The translations under genes were made by a program, and so were the position numbers. Below are positions 45,317 through 53,899 of a stretch of 64,000 nt of DNA, in pieces. The stretch comes from Pseudomonas fluorescens (GTDB taxonomy: Bacteria; Pseudomonadota; Gammaproteobacteria; Pseudomonadales; Pseudomonadaceae), in the NCBI RefSeq assembly GCF_000968015.1, contig NZ_LACH01000009.1, positions 1 through 64,000 on the forward strand, written 5' to 3'. Numbering within the stretch: the first letter of the stretch is position 1; every line of letters starts with the position of its first letter. Below the pieces are notes generated by a model. It made no database searches. It was not told where the DNA came from and worked only from the letters and a program-made list of their open reading frames with translations.

Positions 45317-46858
45317 TTAATGACTGACGTTATCGACGGCGATGGCTTCACCGCTGACGTCTGCGTAATGAGGCTGCCGTTTGGCGATGATCAGGTAGAG
45401 CATCCCGGCAATCCCGGCACCAATCAGCCAGGAGAAGGGCGATACGCTGTCGAAGCCCGGTACCAGCGCCAGGACGATGGCGATCAGCGCGGCAGGAATG
45501 AACGCCGCGACTGCGCGTAAATTGACTCCGCGGCTGTAGTAATAAGCGCCGTTGGGGTCTTCGCTGTACAACTGCGGCACGTTGACCTGACCTTTTCGTA
45601 CGAGCCAGTAGTCGACCATGATCACGCCATACAACGGGCCGAGCAGGGCGCCGAGGCCGGACAGGAAATACACGATCACCAGCGGGCTGTTGTAGAGGTT
45701 CCACGGCAGGATCAGCACCGCGATGGTCGCGCTGATCAGTCCGGCGCGGCGGAATGTCAGGTATTTGGGCGCCAGGTTGCTCAGCACGAAGGCCGGGGCG
45801 ACGAAGTTGGCCATGATGTTCACCGCCACGGTGACGATCAGGAACGCCAGGCAGCCGAGCACCAGAAAGAAGGTGTTGGGAATCGACGCGATGATTTCCG
45901 TCGGGCTTTCGATGATCCGTCCATTGATCTGAAATTGCGCGCCGCAGAGCAGGACGGTAATGCTGGCGAACACCAGAATATTCACCGGCAGGCCCCAGAA
46001 ATTGCCGACCTTGATGGTCTTGCGGCACGGTGACGAGCGGGCGAAGTCGCAGAAGTTGAGGATCAGCGTGCCGTAGATCGACAGCCACAACGCACCACCG
46101 GCAAAGATGTTGCGCCACATCTCACCGCCGGTCAGCGGCTCGCGGATCGACCAGGCGATGGTCGCGTTGGCCTGAAAGTACATCCACGCGGCGAGGGCGG
46201 CGACGGTCAGCAGAATCACTGGCCCGGCGAACGCCTCGTAGCGCCGCACCATCTCCATGCCATAGGCGAGGATCGCCAGTTGCACGAACCAGATCGCTAC
46301 GAAACACACCCAGCCAAGGCTCGATAGACCGAGGATCGAGTTGTGGTCGTAGTCAGCGAATCCGGGATGCACCGCTGTCAGCAGTACGCGAAAGACCACC
46401 GAGGCCAGGTAGGTCTGAATTCCGAACCAGGCGATGGCGATAACGGCACGGATCAATGCAGGAATCTGCGCTCCGTGAATGCCGAAACTGATCCGGCTGA
46501 TGACAGGAAACGGCACGCCGGTCTTTTGTCCCATGTAACCGGAGAGGTTCATGAAGCTATACACCAACGCTGCACCGATCCCCAAGGACAGCAGGATTTG
46601 CCAGCCGCCCAGTCCGAGGGCATACAGCCCGATGGCGAATGAGTAATTGGCGATGTTGTGAACGTCGTTAGTCCACAGAGCGAAAATGCTGTAGCGGCCC
46701 CAGCGTCGACCTTCGGCCTTGGTCGGCGCCAGGTCCTTGTTGTGCAGGCGAGGGCTGAGTACGACGGGTTCTTGAAACGTTTGGTCGTGAGGGGTTGAAG
46801 TGGGTGGGAAGGAGGGCAGATCCAGTGCGATGTTGTTATTGGAGAGGCTAGTACGCAT
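45317..46858 (-). CDS. NCS1 family nucleobase/hydantoin:cation symporter
   Basis: A 513-aa inner-membrane transporter with about 12 helices. The N-terminal ALWTNDVHNIANYSFAIGLY and GLYALGLGGWQ are signatures of NCS1 carriers for purines, pyrimidines, allantoin and hydantoins. I chose the ATG at 46858, preceded by GGAGCCTGCCGGA, since the frame to 46942 has no better start. It is followed by the racemase-like gene and probably co-transcribed. A TTGTATACAA palindrome upstream at 47024 may be its operator. Confidence 0.88.
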   Translation of the reverse strand: MRTSLSNNNIALDLPSFPPTSTPHDQTFQEPVVLSPRLHNKDLAPTKAEGRRWGRYSIFALWTNDVHNIANYSFAIGLYALGLGGWQILLSLGIGAALVYSFMNLSGYMGQKTGVPFPVISRISFGIHGAQIPALIRAVIAIAWFGIQTYLASVVFRVLLTAVHPGFADYDHNSILGLSSLGWVCFVAIWFVQLAILAYGMEMVRRYEAFAGPVILLTVAALAAWMYFQANATIAWSIREPLTGGEMWRNIFAGGALWLSIYGTLILNFCDFARSSPCRKTIKVGNFWGLPVNILVFASITVLLCGAQFQINGRIIESPTEIIASIPNTFFLVLGCLAFLIVTVAVNIMANFVAPAFVLSNLAPKYLTFRRAGLISATIAVLILPWNLYNSPLVIVYFLSGLGALLGPLYGVIMVDYWLVRKGQVNVPQLYSEDPNGAYYYSRGVNLRAVAAFIPAALIAIVLALVPGFDSVSPFSWLIGAGIAGMLYLIIAKRQPHYADVSGEAIAVDNVSH

Positions 46859-47010
46859 TCCGGCAGGCTCCGAGCTTGGCGTCGCGATGACTGTGCATGA
46901 GCGTTGGCTCGACAAATCTTCGTCGCGGGCAGTCAGCATCATTGGTTACGGGGCATCTGCAGCCTGTACGGGATAGGGCGCTTCAGGCTTGCGGATCTAA
47001 AGTGTGTGTA

Positions 47011-47037
47011 TGTTTTGATATAATTGTATACAAAACA
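47011..47037. promoter_or_regulatory. Palindromic candidate operator upstream of the NCS1 gene
   Basis: TTGTATACAA at 47024-47033 is a perfect 10-base palindrome, partly overlapped by a wider pair TGTTTTG/CAAAACA (47011-47017 and 47031-47037). GntR-family regulators often bind sites like this. No regulator gene is adjacent. Confidence 0.4.
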
Positions 47038-47241
47038 TGTATGCACTTAAGCCAGATCCATGCCAGTCAGCGATCTATGAATTCTTCCTCTAATTTCGTT
47101 TTGTTATCTGCTTGCGGTAAGTGGCTGAAATCAAGGCGATATAAATTGACTGTTTGAACAGGTATTTATTTTTCAGCGGGATTTGCAGGAAACGTCGACT
47201 GAGGAAGTCAGGGCGAGGGGGTGTAACTTTTTGGGGCGCTG

Positions 47242-47298
47242 AAATGAAAAGTGCACACACAAATGGCACCTATGGTGACATTCGTGTGTACACATTTC
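47242..47298. repeat. Long imperfect hairpin
   Basis: Arms of about 24 bases pair around TAT: the left arm contains AGTGCACACACAAATGGCACC and the right GGTGACATTCGTGTGTACAC. It lies just downstream of the cysH stop on the minus strand and is unlike the other repeat families in this window. Confidence 0.6.
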
Positions 47299-47314
47299 GT
47301 AAGCTGGTCACAGA

Positions 47315-47344
47315 ACCTGTGGGAGCGAGCTCGCTCCCACAGGG
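47315..47344. repeat. Single collapsed REP palindrome
   Basis: CCTGTGGGAGCGAGC directly joined to GCTCGCTCCCACAGGG makes a perfect short palindrome, as if the middle of a REP pair had been lost. Confidence 0.8.
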
Positions 47345-47364
47345 GATCTCCACAAGGCAGGAGG

Positions 47365-48105
47365 TTAAGCCTTGGATTTGCTGATGATGTTGCCTGCATG
47401 CAGGCCGCATTCTTTCTGCGTCGCTTCTTCCCACCACCAACGACCTTCGCGCTCGTGCTGGTTCGGCAACACCGGACGGGTGCAGGGTTCGCAGCCGATG
47501 CTGATGAATCCGCGTTCGTGCAAGCTGTTGTACGGCAGCTCCAGCATGCGGATGTAACCCCAGATCTCTTCACTGGTCATTTGTGCCAGCGGGTTGAATT
47601 TGTACAGGGTGCGTTCCGGGGTGGAGAACGCGGTGTCGATTTCCAGCACCGCGACGGCGCTGCGAGTGCCAGGGCTCTGATCCCGACGCTGACCGGTAGC
47701 CCAGGCTGTCACACCGGAGAGCTTGCGACGCAGCGGCTCGATCTTGCGGATGCCGCAGCATTCGCCGTGGCCGTCCTTGTAGAAACTGAACAGGCCTTTT
47801 TCCTTCACGAAAGGTTCGAGCTTGGTGTAGTCCGGCGACACCAGTTCGATGTCGATCTTGTAGTGCTCGCGCACCTGATCGATGAAGCGGTAGGTCTCGG
47901 GGTGCAAGCGGCCAGTGTCGAGGCTGAACACTTTGACGTTCTTGTTCAGCTTCCAGGCCATGTCCACCAGCACCACGTCTTCGGCGCCGCTGAAAGATAT
48001 CCACAGGTCATCGCCAAACTCGGCGAACGCGAGTTTCAGGATGTCCTGGGCGGATTTGTTGGCATAGGTCGTGGCGAGTTCCACGACGTCGAACGTTGGG
48101 CTCAT
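47365..48105 (-). CDS. cysH: Phosphoadenylyl/adenylyl-sulfate reductase
   Basis: A 246-aa cytoplasmic enzyme that reduces activated sulfate to sulfite in cysteine synthesis. The core includes [17 protein letters not shown] and [12 protein letters not shown]. Two cysteine pairs, Cys116-Cys117 and Cys205-x-x-Cys208 (CEPCTRP), are ligands for an iron-sulfur cluster and mark the APS-type enzyme of Pseudomonas rather than E. coli PAPS reductase. The C-terminal ECGLH carries catalytic Cys233. It diverges from thrH. Confidence 0.95.
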   Translation of the reverse strand: MSPTFDVVELATTYANKSAQDILKLAFAEFGDDLWISFSGAEDVVLVDMAWKLNKNVKVFSLDTGRLHPETYRFIDQVREHYKIDIELVSPDYTKLEPFVKEKGLFSFYKDGHGECCGIRKIEPLRRKLSGVTAWATGQRRDQSPGTRSAVAVLEIDTAFSTPERTLYKFNPLAQMTSEEIWGYIRMLELPYNSLHERGFISIGCEPCTRPVLPNQHEREGRWWWEEATQKECGLHAGNIISKSKA

Positions 48106-48278
48106 CAGGGCGGCTTCCTACAGGTCGGTGGCGCTGGGCGCTCTATATGGGTCTGATGGTAACAAAAACCTACGGCGGCTGGCGCGTCCTATGCGTTGCA
48201 CCGGCCAGCCTGAGTCGCTAGAGTTCGGCAGTCTTTTGGCTCGCTCGACTCAATAATCAATACAAATGGGAGTGTCTT

Positions 48279-48896
48279 GTGGAAATTGCCTGTCTGGATC
48301 TTGAAGGTGTACTGGTCCCGGAAATCTGGATTGCCTTCGCCGAAAAAACCGGGATCGAATCCCTCAGGGCTACCACCCGGGACATCCCCGACTACGACGT
48401 GCTGATGAAGCAGCGCCTGCGGATTCTCGACGAGCACGGCTTGAAACTCACTGACATCCAGGAAGTGATCGCCACGCTGAAGCCGCTGGATGGCGCCATC
48501 GAGTTCGTCAACTGGCTGCGTGAGCGCTTTCAGGTGGTGATTCTGTCGGACACGTTCTACGAGTTCTCCCAGCCGTTGATGCGTCAACTGGGCTTCCCGA
48601 CCTTGCTCTGCCATCGTCTGATTACTGACGATTCCGGGCGGGTGACGAGCTATCAGCTGCGTCAGAAAGATCCCAAGCGCCAGTCGGTTTTGGCCTTCAA
48701 GAGCCTTTACTACCGGGTGATCGCGGCGGGGGATTCCTACAACGACACCACGATGCTGGGCGAGGCGGATGCAGGGATTCTGTTCCATGCGCCGGACAAT
48801 GTGATTCGCGAGTTTCCGCAGTTCCCGGCGGTGCACAGCTTTAAAGAGCTGAAGCAGGAATTCATCAAGGCTTCGAATCGGGCGTTGAGCCTGTAA
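48279..48896 (+). CDS. thrH: Phosphoserine phosphatase / homoserine phosphotransferase ThrH
   Basis: A 205-aa HAD-superfamily enzyme. Motif I is LDLEGVLVPEIW (nucleophile Asp, usual second Asp replaced by Glu, characteristic of ThrH). ILSDTFYEFSQ is motif II, and AAGDSYNDTTML is motif IV. ThrH removes phosphate from phosphoserine and can move it to homoserine. The gene starts with GTG at 48279, with ATGGGAGTGTCTT before it. Confidence 0.95.
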   Translation: MEIACLDLEGVLVPEIWIAFAEKTGIESLRATTRDIPDYDVLMKQRLRILDEHGLKLTDIQEVIATLKPLDGAIEFVNWLRERFQVVILSDTFYEFSQPLMRQLGFPTLLCHRLITDDSGRVTSYQLRQKDPKRQSVLAFKSLYYRVIAAGDSYNDTTMLGEADAGILFHAPDNVIREFPQFPAVHSFKELKQEFIKASNRALSL

Positions 48897-48905
48897 ACAC
48901 ATTCA

Positions 48906-48990
48906 TGTAGGAGCTGCCGCAGGCTGCGATCTTTTGACTTTGCTTTAAAGGCAAGATCAAAAGATCGCAGCCTGCGGCAGCTCCTACAGG
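48906..48990. repeat. Palindromic repeat, GCTGCGATC family, overlapping the pabB stop codon
   Basis: GTAGGAGCTGCCGCAGGCTG...GATCTTTTGA and the inverse TCAAAAGATCGCAGCCTGCG...GCAGCTCCTACAGG. The TAG of pabB (48984-48986 on the minus strand) lies within the terminal CTACAGG of the repeat. Confidence 0.9.
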
Positions 48991-50321
48991 TTTTGCAGGG
49001 TATCGAGCAGTACTTTTACCTTGGTAATCGATTCCTGATACTCGGCCTGCCACTCGGAGTCCGCGACGATCCCGCCACCGCCCCAGCAACACACCTGCCC
49101 ATCCTTGACCAGCAAACTGCGAATCGCGATGGAGCTGTCCATCTCGCCGCGCACGTCCAGATAGAGCAAGGAGCCGCAGTACAACCCACGACGCGTCGGC
49201 TCCAGTTCGTCGATGATCTGCATCGCGCGAATTTTCGGTGCACCGGTAATCGAGCCGCCAGGGAAGCTGCCGGCGATCAGGTCCAGTGCGTCCCGGTCAT
49301 CCGCCAGTTCTCCGGTCACGCTGCTCACCAGGTGATGCACGTTCGGGTAGCTTTCCAGGCTGAATAACTCTGGCACCCGCACCGACCCAATACGGCACGT
49401 GCGGCCGAGGTCATTGCGCAGCAAATCGACGATCATCAGGTTTTCCGCGCGGTCCTTGGGGCTGGCCAGCAGTTCGGCGGCGTTTGCCGCATCTTCGGCA
49501 GCGGTCAGTCCGCGAGGGCGGGTGCCTTTGATCGGGCGGGTTTCCACATGGCGTTCGCTGACTTTGACGAAACGTTCTGGCGACAGGCTCAACACCGCGC
49601 CGCCGTCGGGCAGGCTCTGAAAACCGGAAAATGGCGTCGGGCAAGCCGCCCGCAGCGCGCAATACGCGGCCCATGGATCGCCCTGGCACTGAGCGCGGAA
49701 ACGCTGGGCGAAATTGACCTGATAGCAGTCGCCGGCCTGGATGTAATGCTGAATGCGTTCTAAGGCGTGGCGATACTCGTCAGCGCTCAGGTCGGCCTTC
49801 ATCGGGGCTTTCAACGTGAAAGGCTCGACCGCTTCAGCCATAGGTTCACTGAATAGTGCGATCAGACGCTGACGTTCGCTGTCGATCAGCGACGGGTGGA
49901 AGACCAGCTGACTTGTACTCAGTTGGTGATCGCTGATCAGCGCCCAGTCGTACAGTCCGAAACGTGCGTCGGGCAATTGCAGATCGTCCAGCGCCTGACT
50001 GGGCAGGTTTTCCAGATGCCGACCGAAGTCGTAGCTCAGGTAACCGATCAGGCCTCCGGCGAAGGGCAAGTCGCACGGAACAGCCGCTTCACCGAGTCGT
50101 GTCAGATTGTCGCGAAGGCGTTGCAGGAAATCGCTGCCACTTTCGTCAGGCAATACTGCTATTTGCTCCAGCGGCCAGGCACTGAGCAGGTCATAACGCC
50201 CACGCTCGGCACTCGGCCGGCCACTGTCGAGCAGCACGGCACCGGGGGCGTGACGAATCGCCGCGAAGTACTCGGCGGGGTTGGCGCGATAGGGGAGCGG
50301 GTGTACGGAACAGGTCAACAT
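48984..50321 (-). CDS. pabB: Aminodeoxychorismate synthase component I
   Basis: A 445-aa enzyme that converts chorismate plus ammonia to aminodeoxychorismate, on the way to p-aminobenzoate and folate. The PIKGTRPRG motif at about residue 263, with Lys where anthranilate synthases have Ala, is characteristic of PabB. GSFPGGSITGAPKIRAMQII near the C-terminus is the conserved chorismate-enzyme signature. The last residues (TLQNL) and the stop codon lie at the edge of a palindromic repeat. Confidence 0.95.
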   Translation of the reverse strand: MLTCSVHPLPYRANPAEYFAAIRHAPGAVLLDSGRPSAERGRYDLLSAWPLEQIAVLPDESGSDFLQRLRDNLTRLGEAAVPCDLPFAGGLIGYLSYDFGRHLENLPSQALDDLQLPDARFGLYDWALISDHQLSTSQLVFHPSLIDSERQRLIALFSEPMAEAVEPFTLKAPMKADLSADEYRHALERIQHYIQAGDCYQVNFAQRFRAQCQGDPWAAYCALRAACPTPFSGFQSLPDGGAVLSLSPERFVKVSERHVETRPIKGTRPRGLTAAEDAANAAELLASPKDRAENLMIVDLLRNDLGRTCRIGSVRVPELFSLESYPNVHHLVSSVTGELADDRDALDLIAGSFPGGSITGAPKIRAMQIIDELEPTRRGLYCGSLLYLDVRGEMDSSIAIRSLLVKDGQVCCWGGGGIVADSEWQAEYQESITKVKVLLDTLQNL

Positions 50322-50447
50322 GGGCGGGGCAGATCAGCCATCGAGGCGGGGGTGGCGATTGTAGTCTCCTCGGGGAATTGCTCCTAGAGGGGATGTCGGG
50401 GATTGGTAGATTGGGGGCAGGGTTGAAGGTGTTGCTGACTGTCAGGC

Positions 50448-50520
50448 CGCCATCGCGAGCAAGCTCGCTCCCACAGGGTTTAGCGCAATCCTTGTGGGAG
50501 CGAGCTTGCTCGCGATGGCC
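50448..50520. repeat. Inverted pair of REP elements
   Basis: CCATCGCGAGCAAGCTCGCT and the inverse GGGAGCGAGCTTGCTCGCGA sit directly downstream of the ATP-grasp gene and upstream of pabB, both transcribed leftwards. Confidence 0.9.
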
Positions 50521-50536
50521 GCGACTCGGTCTCGGA

Positions 50537-51523
50537 TCAGCCCTCGACAGACTGAATATGCCCAAACATCTCCTGCACAAATTCCACTCGCTCGCGCACC
50601 GTTTCGGTAACCCCACGAGCCTTCAACTCTTCCAGCCGCGCTTCAACCGCATGCGTGCGCAACGTCAGCCCGCAATCATTGGCAATCTGAATGTTCAACC
50701 CAGGCCGGGCATTGAGCTCAAGAATAAGCGGCCCTTTCTCCTGGTCCAGCACCATGTCGACACCGATGTAACCCAGCCCGCACAGCTCATAGCAGCCCGC
50801 GGCAAGTTTCATGAAACCGTCCCAGTAGGGCAGTTGCACGCCATCCACTGCGTTGGTGGTGTCCGGGTGTTTGGCGATGATGTTGTTCAGCCAGGTGCCG
50901 CGCAACGTCTGCCCGGTCGCGAGGTCGACACCGACGCCGATGGCGCCCTGGTGCAGGTTGGCCTTGCCGCCGGACTGGCGCGTCGGCAAGCGCAGCATGG
51001 CCATCACCGGGTAACCCAACAGCACGATGATGCGGATGTCCGGCACGCCTTCATAGCTGATGCTTTTGAAAATCTGGTCCGGGATCACCCGGTATTCGAT
51101 CAGCGCGCGGTCGCGGTGTCCGCCCAGGGAATACAGGCCGGTGAGGATGCTCGAGATATGGTGCTCGAGTTCCTCATGGTCGAGGATCTTGCCGGACACT
51201 GTGCGATAGCGCCCCTCGAACCGGTCGGCAACCACAATGATGCCGTCACCACCGGCGCCCTGGGCCGGTTTGATCACGAAATCGCTGCGCCCGCCGATGA
51301 TCTCGTCGAGGTCGTCGATTTCCTTCTCGGTGGAGATCACGCCATACAGTTCCGGCACATGAATGCCGGCGGCGATGGCGCGTTCCTTGGTGATGATCTT
51401 GTCATCGACAATCGGGTACAGACTGCGCTTGTTGTACTTGAGCACGTAGTCCGCGTTACGCCGATTGATCCCCATGATGCCCCGGGCTTCCAGGGCCTTC
51501 CAGGTCTTCCAGAAGCCGAACAT
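50537..51523 (-). CDS. Alpha-L-glutamate ligase-like ATP-grasp protein
   Basis: A 328-aa ATP-grasp enzyme related to RimK and cyanophycin-type ligases, which attach amino acids to an acceptor. Landmarks are GIMGINRRNADYVLKYN, FVIKPAQGAGGDGIIV (the ATP-binding loop), and LILELNARPGLNIQIAND, with the metal-binding residues. It overlaps the upstream transglutaminase-like gene by one base (ATGA-type overlap), and both belong to a three-gene set with a retropepsin-like protease. Acceptor unknown. Confidence 0.9.
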   Translation of the reverse strand: MFGFWKTWKALEARGIMGINRRNADYVLKYNKRSLYPIVDDKIITKERAIAAGIHVPELYGVISTEKEIDDLDEIIGGRSDFVIKPAQGAGGDGIIVVADRFEGRYRTVSGKILDHEELEHHISSILTGLYSLGGHRDRALIEYRVIPDQIFKSISYEGVPDIRIIVLLGYPVMAMLRLPTRQSGGKANLHQGAIGVGVDLATGQTLRGTWLNNIIAKHPDTTNAVDGVQLPYWDGFMKLAAGCYELCGLGYIGVDMVLDQEKGPLILELNARPGLNIQIANDCGLTLRTHAVEARLEELKARGVTETVRERVEFVQEMFGHIQSVEG

Positions 51524-53058
51524 CAGGCGTCAGCCTTCTTCAGGAAAGCCTTGAATCGCACCAGTTCGGTCAGGCGGTAGCCGCGATAGCGACCCATCGC
51601 CAGCATGAAGCCCACCAGGATCAACAGGATCGCCGGGAAGGTGAACACGAAGTAAATCAGCTCTGGCACGGTCATGATCAGGTGCGCCAGAGACGCCGCG
51701 AACAGCGTACCGATCGCCACTTTCATGGCATGGCCGGAACCGCGTTCTTCCCAGGTAATCGACAAGCGTTCGATGGTCATGGTCAGAATCACCATCGGGA
51801 ACAGCGCCACCGACAACCCGCGCTCCAGGCCGAGTTTATGGCTGAACAGGCTGATCGCCGCGATCAGCACCACCACGAAAGTCAGCACCACGGACAGCCT
51901 CGGCAGCATTTGCAGTTTCAAGTGTTCAAGGTAGGAGCGCAGCGACAGGCCCAACGCCGTGATGATCGTAAACAGCACGATACCGAAGCCGAGCTGGGTT
52001 TCCCGGAACGCCAGCGCGATCAGCACCGGAGTAAAGGTGCCGAGGGTCTGAATGCCGATCAGGTTGCGCAGGATCAAAATCACCAGCACACCGATCGGGA
52101 TCATCACCATGATCATGAAGGTCTGCTGGGTTTGCAGCGGCAGGCCGTACAGCGAGTATTCGAGGAAGTTGGCGTCGGTGTTTTCGTCGGTCAGCTTGGC
52201 CAGGCGAATCGCGTTCATTTCGCTGTTGTTCAGGCTGAAGGTCACGTTGGCCTTCTTGCCGCCATCGACGGTGATCAGGTTTTCGTCGCCGGTCCACCAC
52301 AGCAGGCGGTCGGTCGGCAGGCCTTGTTCGCCGGTTTCCGGGTTGAAGTACAGCCAGTCGGTGCCGTTGAAACTGCGCAGCCAGAGTTCAGGCAGTTGCG
52401 GTTGATCGGCCACCAGCCGAATGGTGTGGACCTTTTCCACCGGCACGTGCGCGATGGACAGCACCAATTCGACGATTTTCGCCTTGTTCCCGGGGGACGG
52501 ATCGCCGCCCAGCAACAGCTTCACATTGTCGTCGTTGAGATTGTTGACACGCTTGATGGCTTCGCCGATGAAGGTTTCAACGTCGGCCGAGTGCTGGCGG
52601 ATCGGTGCGAGCAAGGCTTCGGCGGCGACTTTTTCCGCGCCTTCGACGGCGATGCTGTCGCGGAAGGTCGGGCCTTTGACCTTGGATTTTTCACCGGTGT
52701 AGCGCTTGGTCAGCACCAGGCGGTAATAAAGCGTTTGATTGCCCTTGGCCCGGCGTGCCGACCAGGTGACTTTGCGGTTGCCGTCGGCGCGGTTCACAGC
52801 CACGCCGTAGTTATTGGAAATGAAGCTCTCGTTGAGGCTGACGTAATCGCGGCTCAGCGGCGGCACGAACATCTGGATCTTGACCGGGTCCTTGGTACTG
52901 GCGACGAACTCGACTTTGGCGTCGATGTTCCACAAGTCGTCGGTAGCGTCTTCGGTCACGGGGATGCCGAGCACGAAGATCTGATAGGCCGTGACTGAAA
53001 TACCCAGCACCACCAGGATGGCGATCAGGAATTTCAGGTGAAGGGTAAGAGAGCGCAT
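51523..53058 (-). CDS. Inactive transglutaminase-like protein fused to membrane helices
   Basis: A 511-aa protein. One N-terminal helix (LHLKFLIAILVVLGISVTAY) is followed by a periplasmic region of about 300 residues that keeps the transglutaminase fold pattern without an obvious catalytic Cys-His-Asp set. A C-terminal block of about seven helices (from TFMIMVMIPIGVLVILILRN) ends in the cytoplasm. In Pseudomonas this family is always seen with the ligase-like and protease genes found here. It probably links periplasmic sensing to the cytoplasmic ligase. Confidence 0.88.
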   Translation of the reverse strand: MRSLTLHLKFLIAILVVLGISVTAYQIFVLGIPVTEDATDDLWNIDAKVEFVASTKDPVKIQMFVPPLSRDYVSLNESFISNNYGVAVNRADGNRKVTWSARRAKGNQTLYYRLVLTKRYTGEKSKVKGPTFRDSIAVEGAEKVAAEALLAPIRQHSADVETFIGEAIKRVNNLNDDNVKLLLGGDPSPGNKAKIVELVLSIAHVPVEKVHTIRLVADQPQLPELWLRSFNGTDWLYFNPETGEQGLPTDRLLWWTGDENLITVDGGKKANVTFSLNNSEMNAIRLAKLTDENTDANFLEYSLYGLPLQTQQTFMIMVMIPIGVLVILILRNLIGIQTLGTFTPVLIALAFRETQLGFGIVLFTIITALGLSLRSYLEHLKLQMLPRLSVVLTFVVVLIAAISLFSHKLGLERGLSVALFPMVILTMTIERLSITWEERGSGHAMKVAIGTLFAASLAHLIMTVPELIYFVFTFPAILLILVGFMLAMGRYRGYRLTELVRFKAFLKKADA

Positions 53059-53063
53059 TGGAA

Positions 53064-53600
53064 TTACTCTGCGGTATGAGCGTCGGTGGCGCAGGCGGGT
53101 TTGCCAGCAGCGTATTTAAGACTGGGGTCGACCAGCGCATCGAAGCGTTTCAGCGCTTCGGAGCCGATCAGGAGCGGGTATTGGAAGGCGCTGCGGTCGG
53201 TCAAGTTCACTTCGATGCTGCGTAAAGCCGAACCCATGCAGATATTCAGCTCGATCACCGGACGGGCGGTGTACTTCTTGCCTTCTTCCGGGTCGTAATC
53301 GCCTGCCCGTCGCTTGATCTTGCTGACGCGGGCCAGTGGCCGTTCGATCGGGTGCGAGTGCGCAGCGTCGATCGCCAGATAAAAGCGCACCCAGGATTCG
53401 CCATTGCGTTTGAAGCGTTTGATGTCACGGGCACTCAGGGAAGCGGTTTTCGCCCCGGTGTCGAGTTTGGCGGCGACTTCCAGGTCGATGCCGTCCAGGG
53501 AGGCGTACTCGTTGAGGCCGTAAACAGTCTTTTCCCCCGCCGCGGCAAAACCGGGCAGGCAAAGAAGATAAAGGAAGGTGGGGAAGGGCTTGAGTCTCAT
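53064..53600 (-). CDS. Retropepsin-like (RimB/DUF785-type) aspartic protease, exported
   Basis: A 178-aa protein with a signal peptide (FPTFLYLLCLPGFAAAG). The motif LDTGAKTASLSA gives the Asp-Thr-Gly of retropepsin-type proteases; the C-terminal LLIGSEALKRFDALVDPSLKY is typical of this family, often annotated as ATP-dependent zinc protease. It lies 5 bases before the transglutaminase-like gene, so it is the first gene of the three-gene operon. I chose the ATG at 53600 because the signal peptide begins there. Confidence 0.87.
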   Translation of the reverse strand: MRLKPFPTFLYLLCLPGFAAAGEKTVYGLNEYASLDGIDLEVAAKLDTGAKTASLSARDIKRFKRNGESWVRFYLAIDAAHSHPIERPLARVSKIKRRAGDYDPEEGKKYTARPVIELNICMGSALRSIEVNLTDRSAFQYPLLIGSEALKRFDALVDPSLKYAAGKPACATDAHTAE

Positions 53601-53814
53601 AAATCCTGGTGCGCAGCGGTCCGTACTTCGATTCAAGGCCCTGGCATCGCTGCGCAAGCTCCCTCGTATGCCTATCAACTGTTTATGACAAGCAGTGCAG
53701 ATGTCACAAACAAATGCGGCCGGCATTCTAGCACGGTGGTTTTATGGCGCCAGCGCCGGGGGGCGGCTATAAACAGAGGGGATGCGTCGTTCTGGTGCAG
53801 TCGGTTATTAGACG

Positions 53815-53826
53815 ATTGTCGACAAT
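53815..53826. promoter_or_regulatory. Upstream operator for the GntR regulator
   Basis: ATTGTCGACAAT is a perfect 12-base palindrome 74 bases before the GntR gene, typical of FadR/GntR-type operators. Confidence 0.6.
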
Positions 53827-53888
53827 ACCTATTTATCCTTTGACTAAAAGGTCTGTATTCGCTAGTTTTTGCGGCATCAGCTTTCAAG

Positions 53889-53899
53889 GTGTCGACAAT
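53889..53899. promoter_or_regulatory. Second operator copy at the GntR start codon
   Basis: GTGTCGACAAT repeats ten of the eleven bases of the upstream palindrome (centre shared: TGTCGACAAT) and ends next to the ATG at 53900. Binding here would block translation initiation or transcription of the gene, suggesting autoregulation. Confidence 0.55.

Larger units (their letters stand above)
46859..47364. other. AT-rich intergenic region with palindromes
   Basis: No convincing gene; the open frame at 46897-47157 has poor composition. It contains a palindrome TTGTATACAA (47024-47033), a long imperfect hairpin (47242-47298) and a REP core (47315-47344). The stretch is visibly richer in A+T than its surroundings. 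Confidence 0.5.

Noticed and set aside
46897..47157. 86-aa plus-strand frame upstream of the NCS1 gene
   Set aside because: Composition unlike a protein of this genome, no ribosome-binding site, and it overlaps the palindrome region.
48180..48194. Sigma-54-like match TGGCGCGTCCTATGC upstream of thrH
   Set aside because: One promoter base differs in the -12 box, no activator site or regulator is nearby, and thrH is a housekeeping gene.
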